Part shown: piece after piece, positions 38,609 to 48,189 of the stretch
Layout: each line of letters starts with the position of its first letter
Numbering within the stretch: the stretch's first letter is position 1
Assembly: GCA_008508345.1 (NCBI GenBank)
Contig: QNGE01000906.1
Location: 69,877-133,876, forward strand
DNA: 64,000 nt
Source of the DNA: Paragonimus westermani
Lineage: Eukaryota > Platyhelminthes > Trematoda > Plagiorchiida > Troglotrematidae
Direction of reading: 5' to 3'
The notes under the pieces: generated by a model
The model's database searches: none
Told to the model about the DNA's origin: nothing
The model's input: only the letters and a program-made list of their open reading frames with translations
Position numbers and translations under genes: made by a program

Positions 38609-39250
38609 CTAGCCCAAGATGGATTTTATAGCGTATGGCTGCCGCCTGCTTCCTGCCCGCTGATCTATTACTAAATGTGCTTCCGGCATGTCGCAGCTCA
38701 TGAGCAGCGCGACTTCACCTTCCCTCGACGAGGTGATGGGCAGACCGGTCAAGTGGGGCCACCGATGAACGTCATCCTCGGATATGGTTTTCGTTCGTTC
38801 AACCAAAAGACCCTCGACAGTAAAGACCTTGTCGACCTTGATCCTACTTCCATCATCTAAAGATTCAACTTCCAAGTTCAGCTCTTGGCATTTGACAGTA
38901 GCTGTCCTGTTCAGTGTACGGATGCTAAGCCTTCGATTACATGCTGGCAGCCCTAGTCGCTCAGCTAAAGACTCATCTATGAGTGTGGTATCTGAACCGT
39001 TATCTAGAAGGGCATATGCTTCGACCGTTCCGACTGCCCCAATTAATCTGACAGGTACGAAACCTAGACGAACACCTCCCTCATGCCAAGAGGTGGCTTC
39101 ACCGCTTGACCCCTTCACTTCGACCTCAGCTCCAGAAGGCGCCGGGTCTGGGTGCATCAGGGTATGATGTTGCCCTCCACAAAGAGGCCGTGAACACCAA
39201 ATACGGACTCTGCAATACTTGACTGTGTGGTTTGGCGGTAGACAAACGAA
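38609..39250 (-). pseudogene. BEL/Pao zinc knuckle and aspartic protease
   Basis: A frameshift after the Gag frame leads to a frame that opens near 39,250 with CLPPNHTVKYC and CGGQHHTLMH, the second knuckle set of Pao Gag. It then has the protease with ALLDNGSDTTLIDESLAERL, which carries the DxGS catalytic motif in the DUF1758-like form. The later text LEVESLDDGSRIKVDKVFTV and MSCDMPEAHLVID fit this family. The frame ends at a TAG (about 38,606-38,608) and continues in the same frame beyond it into the linker piece, so the protease and linker were one polyprotein. Confidence 0.8.
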
Positions 39251-39257
39251 GCGTCGT

Positions 39258-40742
39258 TCACACTTTATTAGAACTTCTCCCTTCTAATGACACGCTTTCA
39301 AATCGCCGGCATGTGGGCAAATCATACTCTTCACCACATACTGCGCACTGATGTGGCTTATTCACCACTCCGACAGCGGTTGACACATGTGGCATCCGTT
39401 GAGAGTCCTCCGGGAAGCGCGCGTTCTCAGTTCCATTGATGTGGCCCTGGGCTGAATTGGCGATGAGTTGACCATATAGGTTACTGGAAATCGAGATTCG
39501 TCTATCTCTAAACTCAAGTAAGTCGTTGAAAAAAGGCTCCCGACCAGTGGTTGGAACAGAATCAGCCACATCAGCTGAGTTCTCTTGCAATGTGCGAGGA
39601 AGTCTATCCATGATACGCAGAAGGTTGGTTGGACAACTTAACTCGGACGGATGGTTCGATTGAGACAGCGTCAACTGGTAACCCTTCATCTGAGTGGCTA
39701 AAAGTTGAAGACCCTCAGTGTCTGTTTTGGCAAGCCTTGGACCGTTAAACACGTCCTCGGTGATAGTCTGAATAGTTTCCTGCGGCCTCCCGAATCGTCG
39801 CCTCAATATTCCGGTCGCCACGGTAAATCTTACTTCGCTGGAAAGCAATACGTAATGTTTGATAGGTGCCTCAGCTGAACCCTTACAATAATAAATAAGG
39901 TAAGACAATTTCTGTCCTTTATCACTTAATCTGTTAGCCACGTTGAGTTAAAAATTTTGTATGAAGCTATGGAATTTCAAGGGCGACCTTTCAAATGGTT
40001 CTAGCTCGACTTTTGGCATGCCGACACTGATAACTGACTTGCGCATATACTGCCCCATGGAGCTCCATTGGAACCCGTAAGTGGGTCTACATGACGAGCC
40101 AGATGGGAAGACATTTGCACCCACCCTCTCCATCGGCTCTTCAGTCTGACCAAAATCAGACCTTTCTTCCAACCTCTTGCGGAATTCTAGTTGTGCCCTC
40201 ATAAATCTTAGCTCCCCTTCTTTTAGACGCAAATCTTCTTCAATAACGCTGTCATCCATCACCAAATTTCGCTCAAGTGAATAACGAGTTATAGCTGGGA
40301 CAATGTTAGGAAGTCTAGATACACACACCGTCGTCTCCGGTGGGGCTGCCACCGTCCCTACAGCTATCCCGGTGAGTGGTCCCTGCTTAGCCCTAGGAGC
40401 CCCAAGCATGAGAAAATCATATGATACAGCAGACGGCTCAACAATCCCAGACACATCCCTGCGAAAGTGATGCGAATCCTTAGAAGGAAAAGGCACATAC
40501 AAGGAATGAGTTGAAGCAGGAACATTGGAAGCATTTAAATAAGTCTTGATATCGTCATTAATATGGGTCACCTGGGGATCATCGCTCAATTATTGCACAT
40601 AGGGAACAGGATAATTCTCCACACAGAGAGACGCAACAGGCAAGTTTAATGACACGGGTGTCCTCGGAGAAGCTTTCGCCGATTGGTAGCCAGGAGAACA
40701 TCCTTGCACATCATACGTGTCAAGGTCGATTAGCTCGGCCAT
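39258..40742 (-). pseudogene. BEL/Pao Gag (two in-frame stops)
   Basis: I choose the start ATG at 40,742-40,740 because the frame from there (MAELIDLDTYDVQG...) runs without a frameshift into the recognised Gag domain. Two TAA codons interrupt it, at about 40,592-40,590 and 39,950-39,948. The N-terminal third is Ser/Thr/Pro-rich. A charged helical segment (RLKEGELRFMRAQLEFRKRL) is likely a coiled coil. The Pao Gag core follows (KVELEPFERSPLKFHSFIQ, then KGQKLSYLIYYCKGSAEAPI). A CAVC zinc-knuckle-like motif is near the end. Gag would package element RNA in particles. Only point stops separate it from an intact frame, so its decay is mild next to copy 1 of Gypsy. Confidence 0.85.
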
Positions 40743-40799
40743 TGTAGAAAGACTGATAGCTTTCACTCAGATGGCAGATAGATTTGGTCTCAACCTAGG

Positions 40800-41425
40800 C
40801 GGATTTATCGAGCACAGTGAATCCCGGACGTCTATTGGTAGTTCGAGCAACTCTTAGTCTTCTAGCAACGTCTATCGATATGCTGGATCCACGATAGTCG
40901 CGTTGGTAAGTAACAAGCGCCTGTAAATTCTGAGCCCGTCGAGCAACCAATTCGGATCCAAAAAGGAAGACGGTCGTATTGGCGAGTTTCTTATTAATAA
41001 GGTGCCAATGTTTAAAAACAATAGGATAAACAAAATGGTGGAAGACAGCAACAAACCTCGATGTTGAATCCACCAAATATACAAGTTCCGAGATTAACGG
41101 TTCGCGTAAATATGGCCAAATGCAACAGTCACGTAATGGTGAAGCGGTCGGGCAAAAATGAAACCATGACACATATAAACGCAGGTCCGGCAAGAAAAAG
41201 CAAGGAAGAAAAAGTACGCGGAAACAAGTTTTATAAGCGAACAGCATCAAGGTTTAACATTACATCAAGATCAGCATTTATAGGAGGAATGAGCGTAACT
41301 TGAGCGGTAGTGTCAGATTGTAAAGAAAGCTTGTAATCGGTATAAAGAATTCTAACGTATGAAGAAGAATCAATGGGAATGGGATAAATAGAGCAGGGAC
41401 CGTGGCCGCCAACGTTCTATCAACA
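40800..41425 (-). repeat. Probable BEL/Pao 5' LTR and leader
   Basis: Upstream (on minus) of the Gag start lies a segment that starts TGTTGATAGAACG at 41,425, a typical LTR-like TG start, and includes two TATAAA-like boxes. About 700 bases separate this start from the Gag ATG. No second copy exists in the window because the 3' half of the element is missing, so both LTR ends are unproven. A TGG-starting primer-binding site could lie at about 40,960, but I do not trust it. Confidence 0.35.
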
Positions 41426-43274
41426 TATAGCAATCACTGAACACTCGTGAACGCAGCTGCTTGAGCACGTGTTCAACACATTCGCTTCATGAATGCAGAA
41501 TCTGATACTGGAAATGGTACTTCCTAATAATCAGCCCAGACAAGAGCAAAACTCGTGTATTTTTCTTCTTCTTTCCGTTTCTTCATACATCCGTTATATT
41601 TACATGTCTGCAACAAACATTCCATGGTAATGAATGCGGTGCTATTGTTCTGTGGCATATGCCTTCACCAGGGAGGTTTACGAACACCCTGCTGCTTCAT
41701 TACCGTAAATATTGAGTTTTTATCTCCTTGAGGGCTCTCCCGTATACTGGTTTGCAGAATGCGCACAGAACTACTCTCTCTCTAGATGGTTGAGTGTGTC
41801 AGTTCGGGTCGATCCTGGTTGTTTGCATGAATAGATCGTAGCAATCATTCTGAATCAATATATTTGTTGGTACACTCATGTTATTCCTTTAGGCAAAAAT
41901 ATGTATAACATTGGTTGATTTGCACCACAGTATAAACTCAACGTCAATCTTCAGACGAATATTTGGTACACGTAAGTTGAAAAACAGATGTTTATAATTC
42001 ATTATCGCATACATTTCCGTCTATGACATTTAAAAAGACCTAATAAAGCAATTGAAACTTCCCCGTAAATTCTCATGATGGTCAACCGGATTCTTTCTCT
42101 CATTGTCGTGCATTAGCTCATTCCGAAAACTCAAGTGCCAGAGAGTATGAACATAAAAATCGCAACAATATCGTTTGTGCCTTGCAGTCATGCAAAGAAG
42201 TAGACTCCGCGTGATTGCAATTATTAACCTTCTACAAATCGATTTTATGTCGATTTCGAAACAATAGTAAATTCCTGCGAATACTGATAACCTGAGATCC
42301 AATTGCGACCGGATTGATGCTATCAAGTAAAACAGTAGCAAGCGCCTTGGACACTGATCAAAAAGACCTCCGAACAGCGTGATGCATTTAAACAAACCGT
42401 TATTGTCGGGAAGTGGAATGCAGTTAAAACATAAGGCTTTCATAGTTAAATCACTGTTAAACAAGCAAGTCTGTCGGAAGGCTCAGTTGCATCATACTCA
42501 GTTTCAGTAACGGTAAACTTGTTCATCATTAACTCTGTTGACATTGCTTCTCTTATGGTGCCCTATACATTTTAATGAACAGTTTCGATCGCACGACCAG
42601 ATGCTCACTCCCTTACACGCGAAGACAAGTGTATCCGCCTATCGTTGTGAAGTCTTAATACACCCAAGTTCAACTGTAGGTTATTTTCCATGCATTTACT
42701 CTAGTGAACCTGGATATTTTATTAATCAACAATTATTCACTGTTTAGCATTCAAATAGTTGTGAATAGACTACAACATAGATTGATCTGTCGAAAGAATT
42801 CTCCGTTTGTCCGAATAAGTCCCGAGTGCGTAGCAAAATGCCACAACAAACAGCAGACAGGGTTATATATTACAATAATCACAGCAAATATAATAATATC
42901 GCATGAGTACTTCGACAAAAAATTCCGCATACACTGTTTGTCATAGTAAATGTTATAATCCCACCCTATGAATACAATCGGCGGAAAACACGCGGAAAAC
43001 AAGCACGAAATCAGAGTCAGTACGCCGGTGTGAAACTACATCAGTTTCCGATCCCCATAAATATCCATTAGGCGAGGAAATTTTTCTACGACAAATGGAC
43101 GCACGGAACTTTGTCTTGGTTGAACGGTTCGCGAGTTGTTCAACTTTTTCACGTTTTCGAGAAATCCACGAAATCCTGCGTCGGAATTTTCCCATTCGTT
43201 TGCTGGATATTGAGATTTTCCGGACGCCATTTTTGTCTCCTAATGGCGAAACACTTCAAAGATGCGTTTGGACG
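41426..43274. other. Unassigned stretch between BEL/Pao and Gypsy copy 2
   Basis: I see no gene. The longest frames are a 144-codon minus-strand frame (42,030-42,464) and 80-codon frames near 42.7-43.2 kb, none with a family motif. No terminal repeat or microsatellite stands out. Confidence 0.45.
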
Positions 43275-43520
43275 TGTAACAGGCAAGCGAAAAGACGAGA
43301 GGCGTGATTCGGGTTGAAACGTTTATGAAACACGTGACATCTGACATGCAGACCGGAGAGTGAAAGTACACATACTGATTAGTCTCTTTCGCGGAAGTCT
43401 TCCAGTGTTTGATCAGTTTGCACGACGTTGACAGTATGCTCTGTAAGAAATAGGAAAAGAGACGATGAGACAACTGAAACAAAATGGCGTACGTCGTGTT
43501 GCTCTCGATTTCCCGCTACA
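43275..43520 (-). repeat. 3' LTR of Gypsy copy 2 (short form)
   Basis: This matches 47,706-47,951 with four differences: two within the body and two in the last six bases (GCTACA against ACAACA). It lies directly after the integrase end. If the 5' LTR is 484 bp, this copy lacks the outer half of its partner. No polypurine tract is clear at the pol-LTR junction, which fits a deletion there. Confidence 0.85.
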
Positions 43521-44680
43521 CTACAACCTCTCTAATGAGGCACCGTCCAGGTGCTACGGGTATGTTGTTCGGAAGCTCAACCTCCGCTCCGATTTCTGAC
43601 ACCTGCTCTGATATCTCTGCCTCTCCTAGTGTCTCTGTCGGTTTTAATCTATTGAAGTGTACGATCATAGACTTCTGGCTTCTATCTGAGCTTCTAATTT
43701 AACATAGTGTATCACTGAGCAACCTTTCGACCACAAAAGGGCCTTTCCATTCATGATGCTTGTTAGCTGGTATTCCGGGTGATGGGACGTCTGTTTGCAG
43801 GTAGACCTTCGCCCCAACTAACAGGGGGCTCCGTGTGCTTTTTTGTCATAGCATTACTTTTGTCTTCGTCGGGCAGCGTTCAAATGACAACGAGCTAGTT
43901 GATGGCTCCTAACAATAGTGTCCCACAGAGCCACGGCGTACTCCATGGTTAGCGTAGGTATTCTTCCGACAAACGGTGTTTGTAAATCTGCTGGGAGTCG
44001 AAGCTCCCGACCAGTCCACATAAAGATCGGTGTTTGGTTGGTAGACGAGTGGACTGTGCTCCGATACGCCATCAAACATTGTGGGAATATCTCATCTCAT
44101 TGTTGAACTTCGTCCACAAATGCCTTCACCAGCCCCTTCAGTGTGCGGTTAGCGCGCTCCACCAGTCCGTTTCCTTCTGGGTGGTAAGAAGTCGTCCGTG
44201 TTTTGTCTATCCTTATGAGCTTACACAGCTCATGCATGGTAGCGCATTCAAAATTGGTGCCTTTGTCCCAATGCAGTTGTTCACGAGCGCCCCAGTTGCT
44301 GATCCAACCGCTGAAGATGGCCTTGGCCACCGATGGAGCATCAATCGCCGACAAAGACACAAATTCCGCCCATTTTGTAAAATGATCTACCAATACAAGA
44401 ATATACCCTTTTCCTTGGAGTCTCTGGTAGTGGTCCCATTAGGTCGACGCCGACGATCTCATTGGGGTATCCGGCCTCTATTGGGTGTAAAGGAGCCCCG
44501 TAGTGAGGGCTTGGGTTTTTGAACGTCGAACAAAAGGAACAGCTGCGACAAAAGTTTGCGACATCTCTCCGCTGTTGGGACCACCAGAACCCCGCTCGCG
44601 TTGCTTCGTCCAACATATTTTTGCCCGCATCTCATAATTCTTGGTGGAGGTCCTCTAGCACTTTTGTAACTCTTGTTTGG
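43516..44680 (-). pseudogene. Integrase of Gypsy copy 2
   Basis: The zinc-binding CRSCSFC motif (after an LHQEL segment holding the His part) is followed by the core: GVDLMGPLPE with the first catalytic Asp (44,616-44,341 frame), WDKGTNFE with the second Asp, and HPEGNGLVERANRTL with the Glu (44,393-44,097 frame). Then come a third frame at 44,075-43,854 (MMAYRSTVHSSTNQTP) and a tail ending IVHFNRLKP. The pol stop TAG lies at 43,516-43,518, at the edge of the LTR repeat. All three catalytic residues remain, but frame shifts separate the blocks. Confidence 0.88.
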
Positions 44681-44908
44681 GGAACAATAACGCCTCTAGT
44701 ATACGTGGGCCCATACTGCATGTACAGGACGCCTTCTACCGTCATCAGTTGTTTCCATAGAGCCCACAGGCATCGAGTCCCCCAACTTCAACCTGCCATC
44801 TTTTCACCCGTTGGTCTGCTTCCACTCGATGATATTCTCTCATAAATCAACGCCATTTCGGGGTCATCCTTCGGCAACTCACCCCATCCGTCTGTTTGGT
44901 TCTGTAGA

Positions 44909-46268
44909 CTAACCAGTGCCATGTGTTGCGTGGTGCTGGAAGGACAATCCCCGTGATCGCGGGCTGGTTTTCGAGACAATGCGTCGGCATTCCCACTTGG
45001 TCTGTGGTAGCAGTCGAACGTGTAATCTTGTAGATACTCTTGCCAGCGGGCAATTTGGCCTTCCGGGTCGCGGAAATTCCTTAACCACGTTAAAGATTGG
45101 TGGTCGGTTCGTATCGTGAACTTTCTTCCGAGCAGGTAGTGTCGATACTGTTTCGAAAAAAAACACTAATGCTAACACATCCTTTCTCATGGTGCAGTAG
45201 TTTCTCTTTCTTTTGTTTAAGGATCTACCTCCGTGAGCAATCACATGTTCCTTTCCTTTCTCGTCTTCTCGAGACAACACTGCTCCGAGACCATGGTCGC
45301 TCGCATCCGTATCTAATATAAACTCATCAGCCTCCAAGAAGAAATCCGGGAAAGTTAGTATTGAAGATTGGCACAACGCCTTCCTCAGCTGGTCAAAACT
45401 CCGTTGGTGCGTATCAGTCCACGTAAACTCGCAATCTTTCTGCACCAAGGCATTCGAGGGTCCCGCGATCCTTGAGAAATCGCGGACAAATCGCCGATAG
45501 TACGAGGCCAGCCCCAGAAAACTCCTTACTTCACCAACCGCCAATGGTATAGGCCACTGTTCCACCTGGGTCGTCTTGGTGTGGTCTGTCCGGATGCCGT
45601 CCCGAGATGTGATGTGTCACAAAAAGCTGACAGCCTGTTGCATCAGTCTGCATTTAGTTGGGTTCAGCTCGGAGCCAACTTGGCGGAGGTGGTCCAATAT
45701 GGCTCGTAAATTGACATGGTGTTCTTGGGGTGATATGCCGTGAACGATGACATCATCTAGATATATCAAACACTTCTGGGGTATGAGGTCACCGGCGCTG
45801 GAATGTCGCCGGCGCGTTCACTAGACCGAACGGCATTGTCTGGAATTTGTACAGCCCAGACGGTAGAGTAGAGGCTGTTTTGTTTCTGTATGTCTCGTCA
45901 ACCTCTACTTGCCAGATGGAAGGTCGAGTGTACCAAACCAACAGGAACCACCTAGCGCTTCGAGTACGTCATGTGCACACGGGAGGGGAACGAGTCCCGC
46001 TTGGTGACACTATTTAGGAGTCGGTAATCGACACAAAGGCGCAATTTTCCGTCTTTCTTTTTTACTAGAACTACTGGGGCTGCCCACGGTGAATTCGAGA
46101 ATGGATGATGTTGTTTTCCAGCATCTGCGTTATCATTTCCTGTAGTTCTGGTTGATAGTGGGCTGGTATCCGTCTTGGTGGACTTCGTATCGGCCTGCAT
46201 GTTCCTGTATCGATCTGATGTTTTATTACGTCTGTCCTCCTTGGTACTGCCGAACTCCACACAAACAC
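44909..46268 (-). pseudogene. Reverse transcriptase and RNase H of Gypsy copy 2
   Basis: On minus the blocks appear in order: [20 protein letters not shown] (46,260-45,952 frame), TLDLPSGK after a frame change, then KCLIYLDDVIVHG at about 45,780-45,738 with the YxDD catalytic motif intact. The frame 45,565-44,909 has VRSFLGLASYYRRFVRDFS and the tether. RNase H begins ILDTDASDHGLGAVLSRED with its catalytic Asp. The later glutamate motif reads NYCTMRKDV, so the usual Glu has been replaced. At least three frame changes or stops split the region. It would make and then clean up element cDNA. Confidence 0.9.
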
Positions 46269-46433
46269 ATCTACATACTATTTGATCATATCTGTCAGAC
46301 CGTTCTCAGGTAGCTCGTCTCCTTCCCCGGCTCGTATATTAGAACCCTGTAACTTCAGATATTTGTGATTCGATATTGTCTGCGTGGTGGGCTACAGTGA
46401 ACATTTCATTCGTCTGTGATCCCTCTCTCCTTA

Positions 46434-46740
46434 CTATCGTTGCCATGTCGTTGGTTGACTAACGAACAGTTTTCTCTGGGCCAAGTCTATCCGACAGTTA
46501 AATCTGTCCATGACATCTACTCCCAGAATGATGTCCCACGGTAGGTAATCGACGACAATCACCTGGTAACTGAGGTGTATCCCGGCCATGTGTAAATCAA
46601 CCTCGACTTGTCCCATTCACTGCCAACAACTTGTTGGGTGAACGACGCTAGCTGTGTCCTGCTAGATGAGTCCCTACTTTCGATTCTACGAGATTGCAGG
46701 ACGCCCCGGTATCTACGAGACAGGAAACACATTGTCTGTT
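46434..46740 (-). pseudogene. Aspartic protease of Gypsy copy 2
   Basis: At 46,716-46,696 the minus strand reads VDTGASC, the catalytic motif of retroelement aspartic proteases, with RQCVSC before it. A TAG interrupts the frame soon after. A second frame (46,616-46,434) holds QVIVVDYLPWDIILGVDVM and a Phe-x-Cys-x-Ile-Asp-Leu tail, matching the C-terminal half with its ILG motif. The enzyme would process the polyprotein. The catalytic residues are kept but the frame is broken. Confidence 0.85.
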
Positions 46741-46844
46741 TATGGTGACCGAAGTTACGGGTAAACTGCGATTTCGTGACAATGCTATCGTCGAATGAAT
46801 CAACTGGTCAGTGTTTGTGTCATTTCGAACGAACTCGTTAGAAG

Positions 46845-47640
46845 TCAGTCGGTGAAATATAAACGCCGACTTACCTGAGGATCATCTGTTGTCGTGACTG
46901 CACGTCTGTGCGAACCGATCGAAACGGTATCAATAATAACAGTCGCCTCTGTTCCAACCTGTATGACTCCGTCCTCGGGTCCAATTCCCGCGTTGATGGT
47001 TGTTTCTTGTCTGTTGAACAAAAGCATTCGCCACATGTTGGGGTCCAAAATTCCTCTCCAGGCTGATTGCGATCGTTTCGATACGCCACCCGAATTCAAT
47101 AGCGTGTTCTAGGTCGGTGGGTGGCTACCTCAAGAACCACTCGCAAAACTTCCGGGACTTCACTCCTTTCACCAACCGTTCCAGAATTTGCTCGGCCCCT
47201 TTCTCGACAGGCTCCGATGGGAACCCTTGGTGGGCTAGGCGTTTTAGGCGTCGCGCGAACGTCCGGATGTCCTCGCCGTGACGTTGAAAGCGTTCGTGGA
47301 ATTCCCTTCTGTAGTCAAGCGAGAGAACCCCAGGCGTCAGCGTATTCCTTAGGCGTTCATACGTCTGGTAGTTCACTCCGTTCTTCACGATTTCGTCATC
47401 CAGTGTAATTGTGAGCGCCTCTCCTGCCAATAATTTAATAGTGCATCTGGTTGGCGGGCGGTTTCAAATGTGTTCACATACCGGCGCGCCTGAATCTCCC
47501 AGCTCGAGAAGTCTCTTCCCAGGTGAAACTTTTCGGGTGCCGTGACTGTCTCTGTAGTCTCCCCCGCAATGGCCCCTCGGCGCACGATTGATGTTGTCAA
47601 AACTGTGAAAAGGTCCAAAATTCTTTGTAGAATACCTGCA
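46845..47640 (-). pseudogene. Gag of Gypsy copy 2
   Basis: Two overlapping frames cover the gene: 47,618-47,385, with an APEKFHLGRDFSSWEIQARR start typical of Gypsy Gag (a Phe-x-x-Gly-x-Asp motif), and 47,430-47,125, with YRREFHERFQRHGEDIRTFA and ALTITLDDE. They are joined by a frameshift near 47,410. Past a second frame change and a stop, a short Cys-bearing stretch (47,089-46,871, TPTCGECFC) is probably a ruined zinc knuckle. Gag would form the particle around element RNA. Confidence 0.8.
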
Positions 47641-47685
47641 CATGATCCCGTCGGTAAGTTCTATTCACTTGGAGAATGTTCTGGA

Positions 47686-47703
47686 ACTCTGGTAGGGTCG
47701 CCA
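47686..47703 (-). promoter_or_regulatory. Primer-binding site of Gypsy copy 2
   Basis: Two bases inside the 5' LTR, the minus strand reads TGGCGACCCTACCAGAGT. The TGG start complements the CCA end of a tRNA, as needed to prime minus-strand DNA synthesis. The position right after the LTR makes the role likely. I cannot name the tRNA. Confidence 0.7.
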
Positions 47704-47705
47704 AA

Positions 47706-48189
47706 TGTAACAGGCAAGCGAGAAGACGAGAGGCGTGATTCGGGTTGAAACGTTTACGAAACACGTGACATCTGACATGCAGACCGGAGAGTGAAAGTAC
47801 ACATACTGATTAGTCTCTTTCGCGGAAGTCTTCCAGTGTTTGATCAGTTTGCACGACGTTGACAGTATGCTCTGTAAGAAATAGGAAAAGAGACGATGAG
47901 ACAACTGAAACAAAATGGCGTACGTCGTGTTGCTCTCGATTTCCCACAACAGGCTGTAACATGCAGGCCAGCCGACTCTACTCTGGATGCCCGTGACTTC
48001 ACTGACCAACCTTCGGGTAACGTGGACGCCCAGGGGACAGCGCTCTTCCGAAGCAGGGGTTCGAACGACGGTTCTGAATAGAGAAACAATACGAACAAAC
48101 ATGAGCCGAATGCCCAGTAAGTCGTGCACACGACTTACACAAACGAAAGCCAAAACGGCACCGACAACACAGCAGCACGCCCCGTTACA
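47706..48189 (-). repeat. 5' LTR of Gypsy copy 2
   Basis: The right-hand repeat is shared with the 3' LTR from 47,706 to about 47,951. Beyond the shared part the sequence continues to GTTACA at 48,184-48,189, which is the inverse of the TGTAAC at 47,706, giving a 484-bp LTR with perfect 6-bp ends. On that reading the 3' LTR has lost its first half. The alternative is a 246-bp LTR starting TGTTGT at 47,951. The outer part contains a 10-bp-arm palindrome (48,118-48,139). Confidence 0.75.
48118..48139. repeat. Palindrome in the outer part of the 5' LTR
   Basis: Arms GTAAGTCGTG and CACGACTTAC are perfect complements, 10 bp each, separated by CA. It sits in what would be the U3 part of the 484-bp LTR on minus. 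It could be a protein-binding site or an RNA hairpin; no function is shown. Confidence 0.6.

Larger units (their letters stand above)
38245..40742 (-). mobile_element. BEL/Pao retrotransposon, 5' half, minus strand
   Basis: Read on minus, a Gag frame, zinc knuckles, a retroviral-type aspartic protease and the linker before reverse transcriptase follow in BEL/Pao order. Text typical of the linker (PTPLSAN near its start, RWLAQKHLN, LRRRLSHDSELACKYSE) is present. Homology stops at about 38,245, so reverse transcriptase, RNase H, integrase and the 3' LTR are missing. A plus-strand BEL/Pao Gag piece lies just beyond the break, which suggests an inversion, a nested insertion or a deletion junction. 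Confidence 0.85.
43275..48189 (-). mobile_element. Ty3/Gypsy retrotransposon with LTRs (copy 2)
   Basis: A 246-bp direct repeat lies at 43,275-43,520 and 47,706-47,951 with four differences, ending TGTAAC in both. On minus it flanks a primer-binding site, Gag, protease, reverse transcriptase, RNase H and integrase in Ty3/Gypsy order. The pol text ([22 protein letters not shown]) and the end VHFNRLKP resemble the CsRn1/Gypsy-type elements of flukes. Coding parts are split over frames with stops, so it looks inactive, although the LTRs are still nearly identical. Flanking 5-mers ggacg and ggctg share three of five bases, so no clean target-site duplication is seen. Confidence 0.95.

Noticed and set aside
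39258..39950. Frameshift between the two Gag frames of the minus-strand BEL/Pao element
   Set aside because: The two pieces are in the same frame; only a TAA separates them.
47946..48189. A second, independent element right of the Gypsy LTR
   Set aside because: The segment ends in GTTACA, matching the inverse of the LTR start, so it is more simply the outer half of the same LTR.
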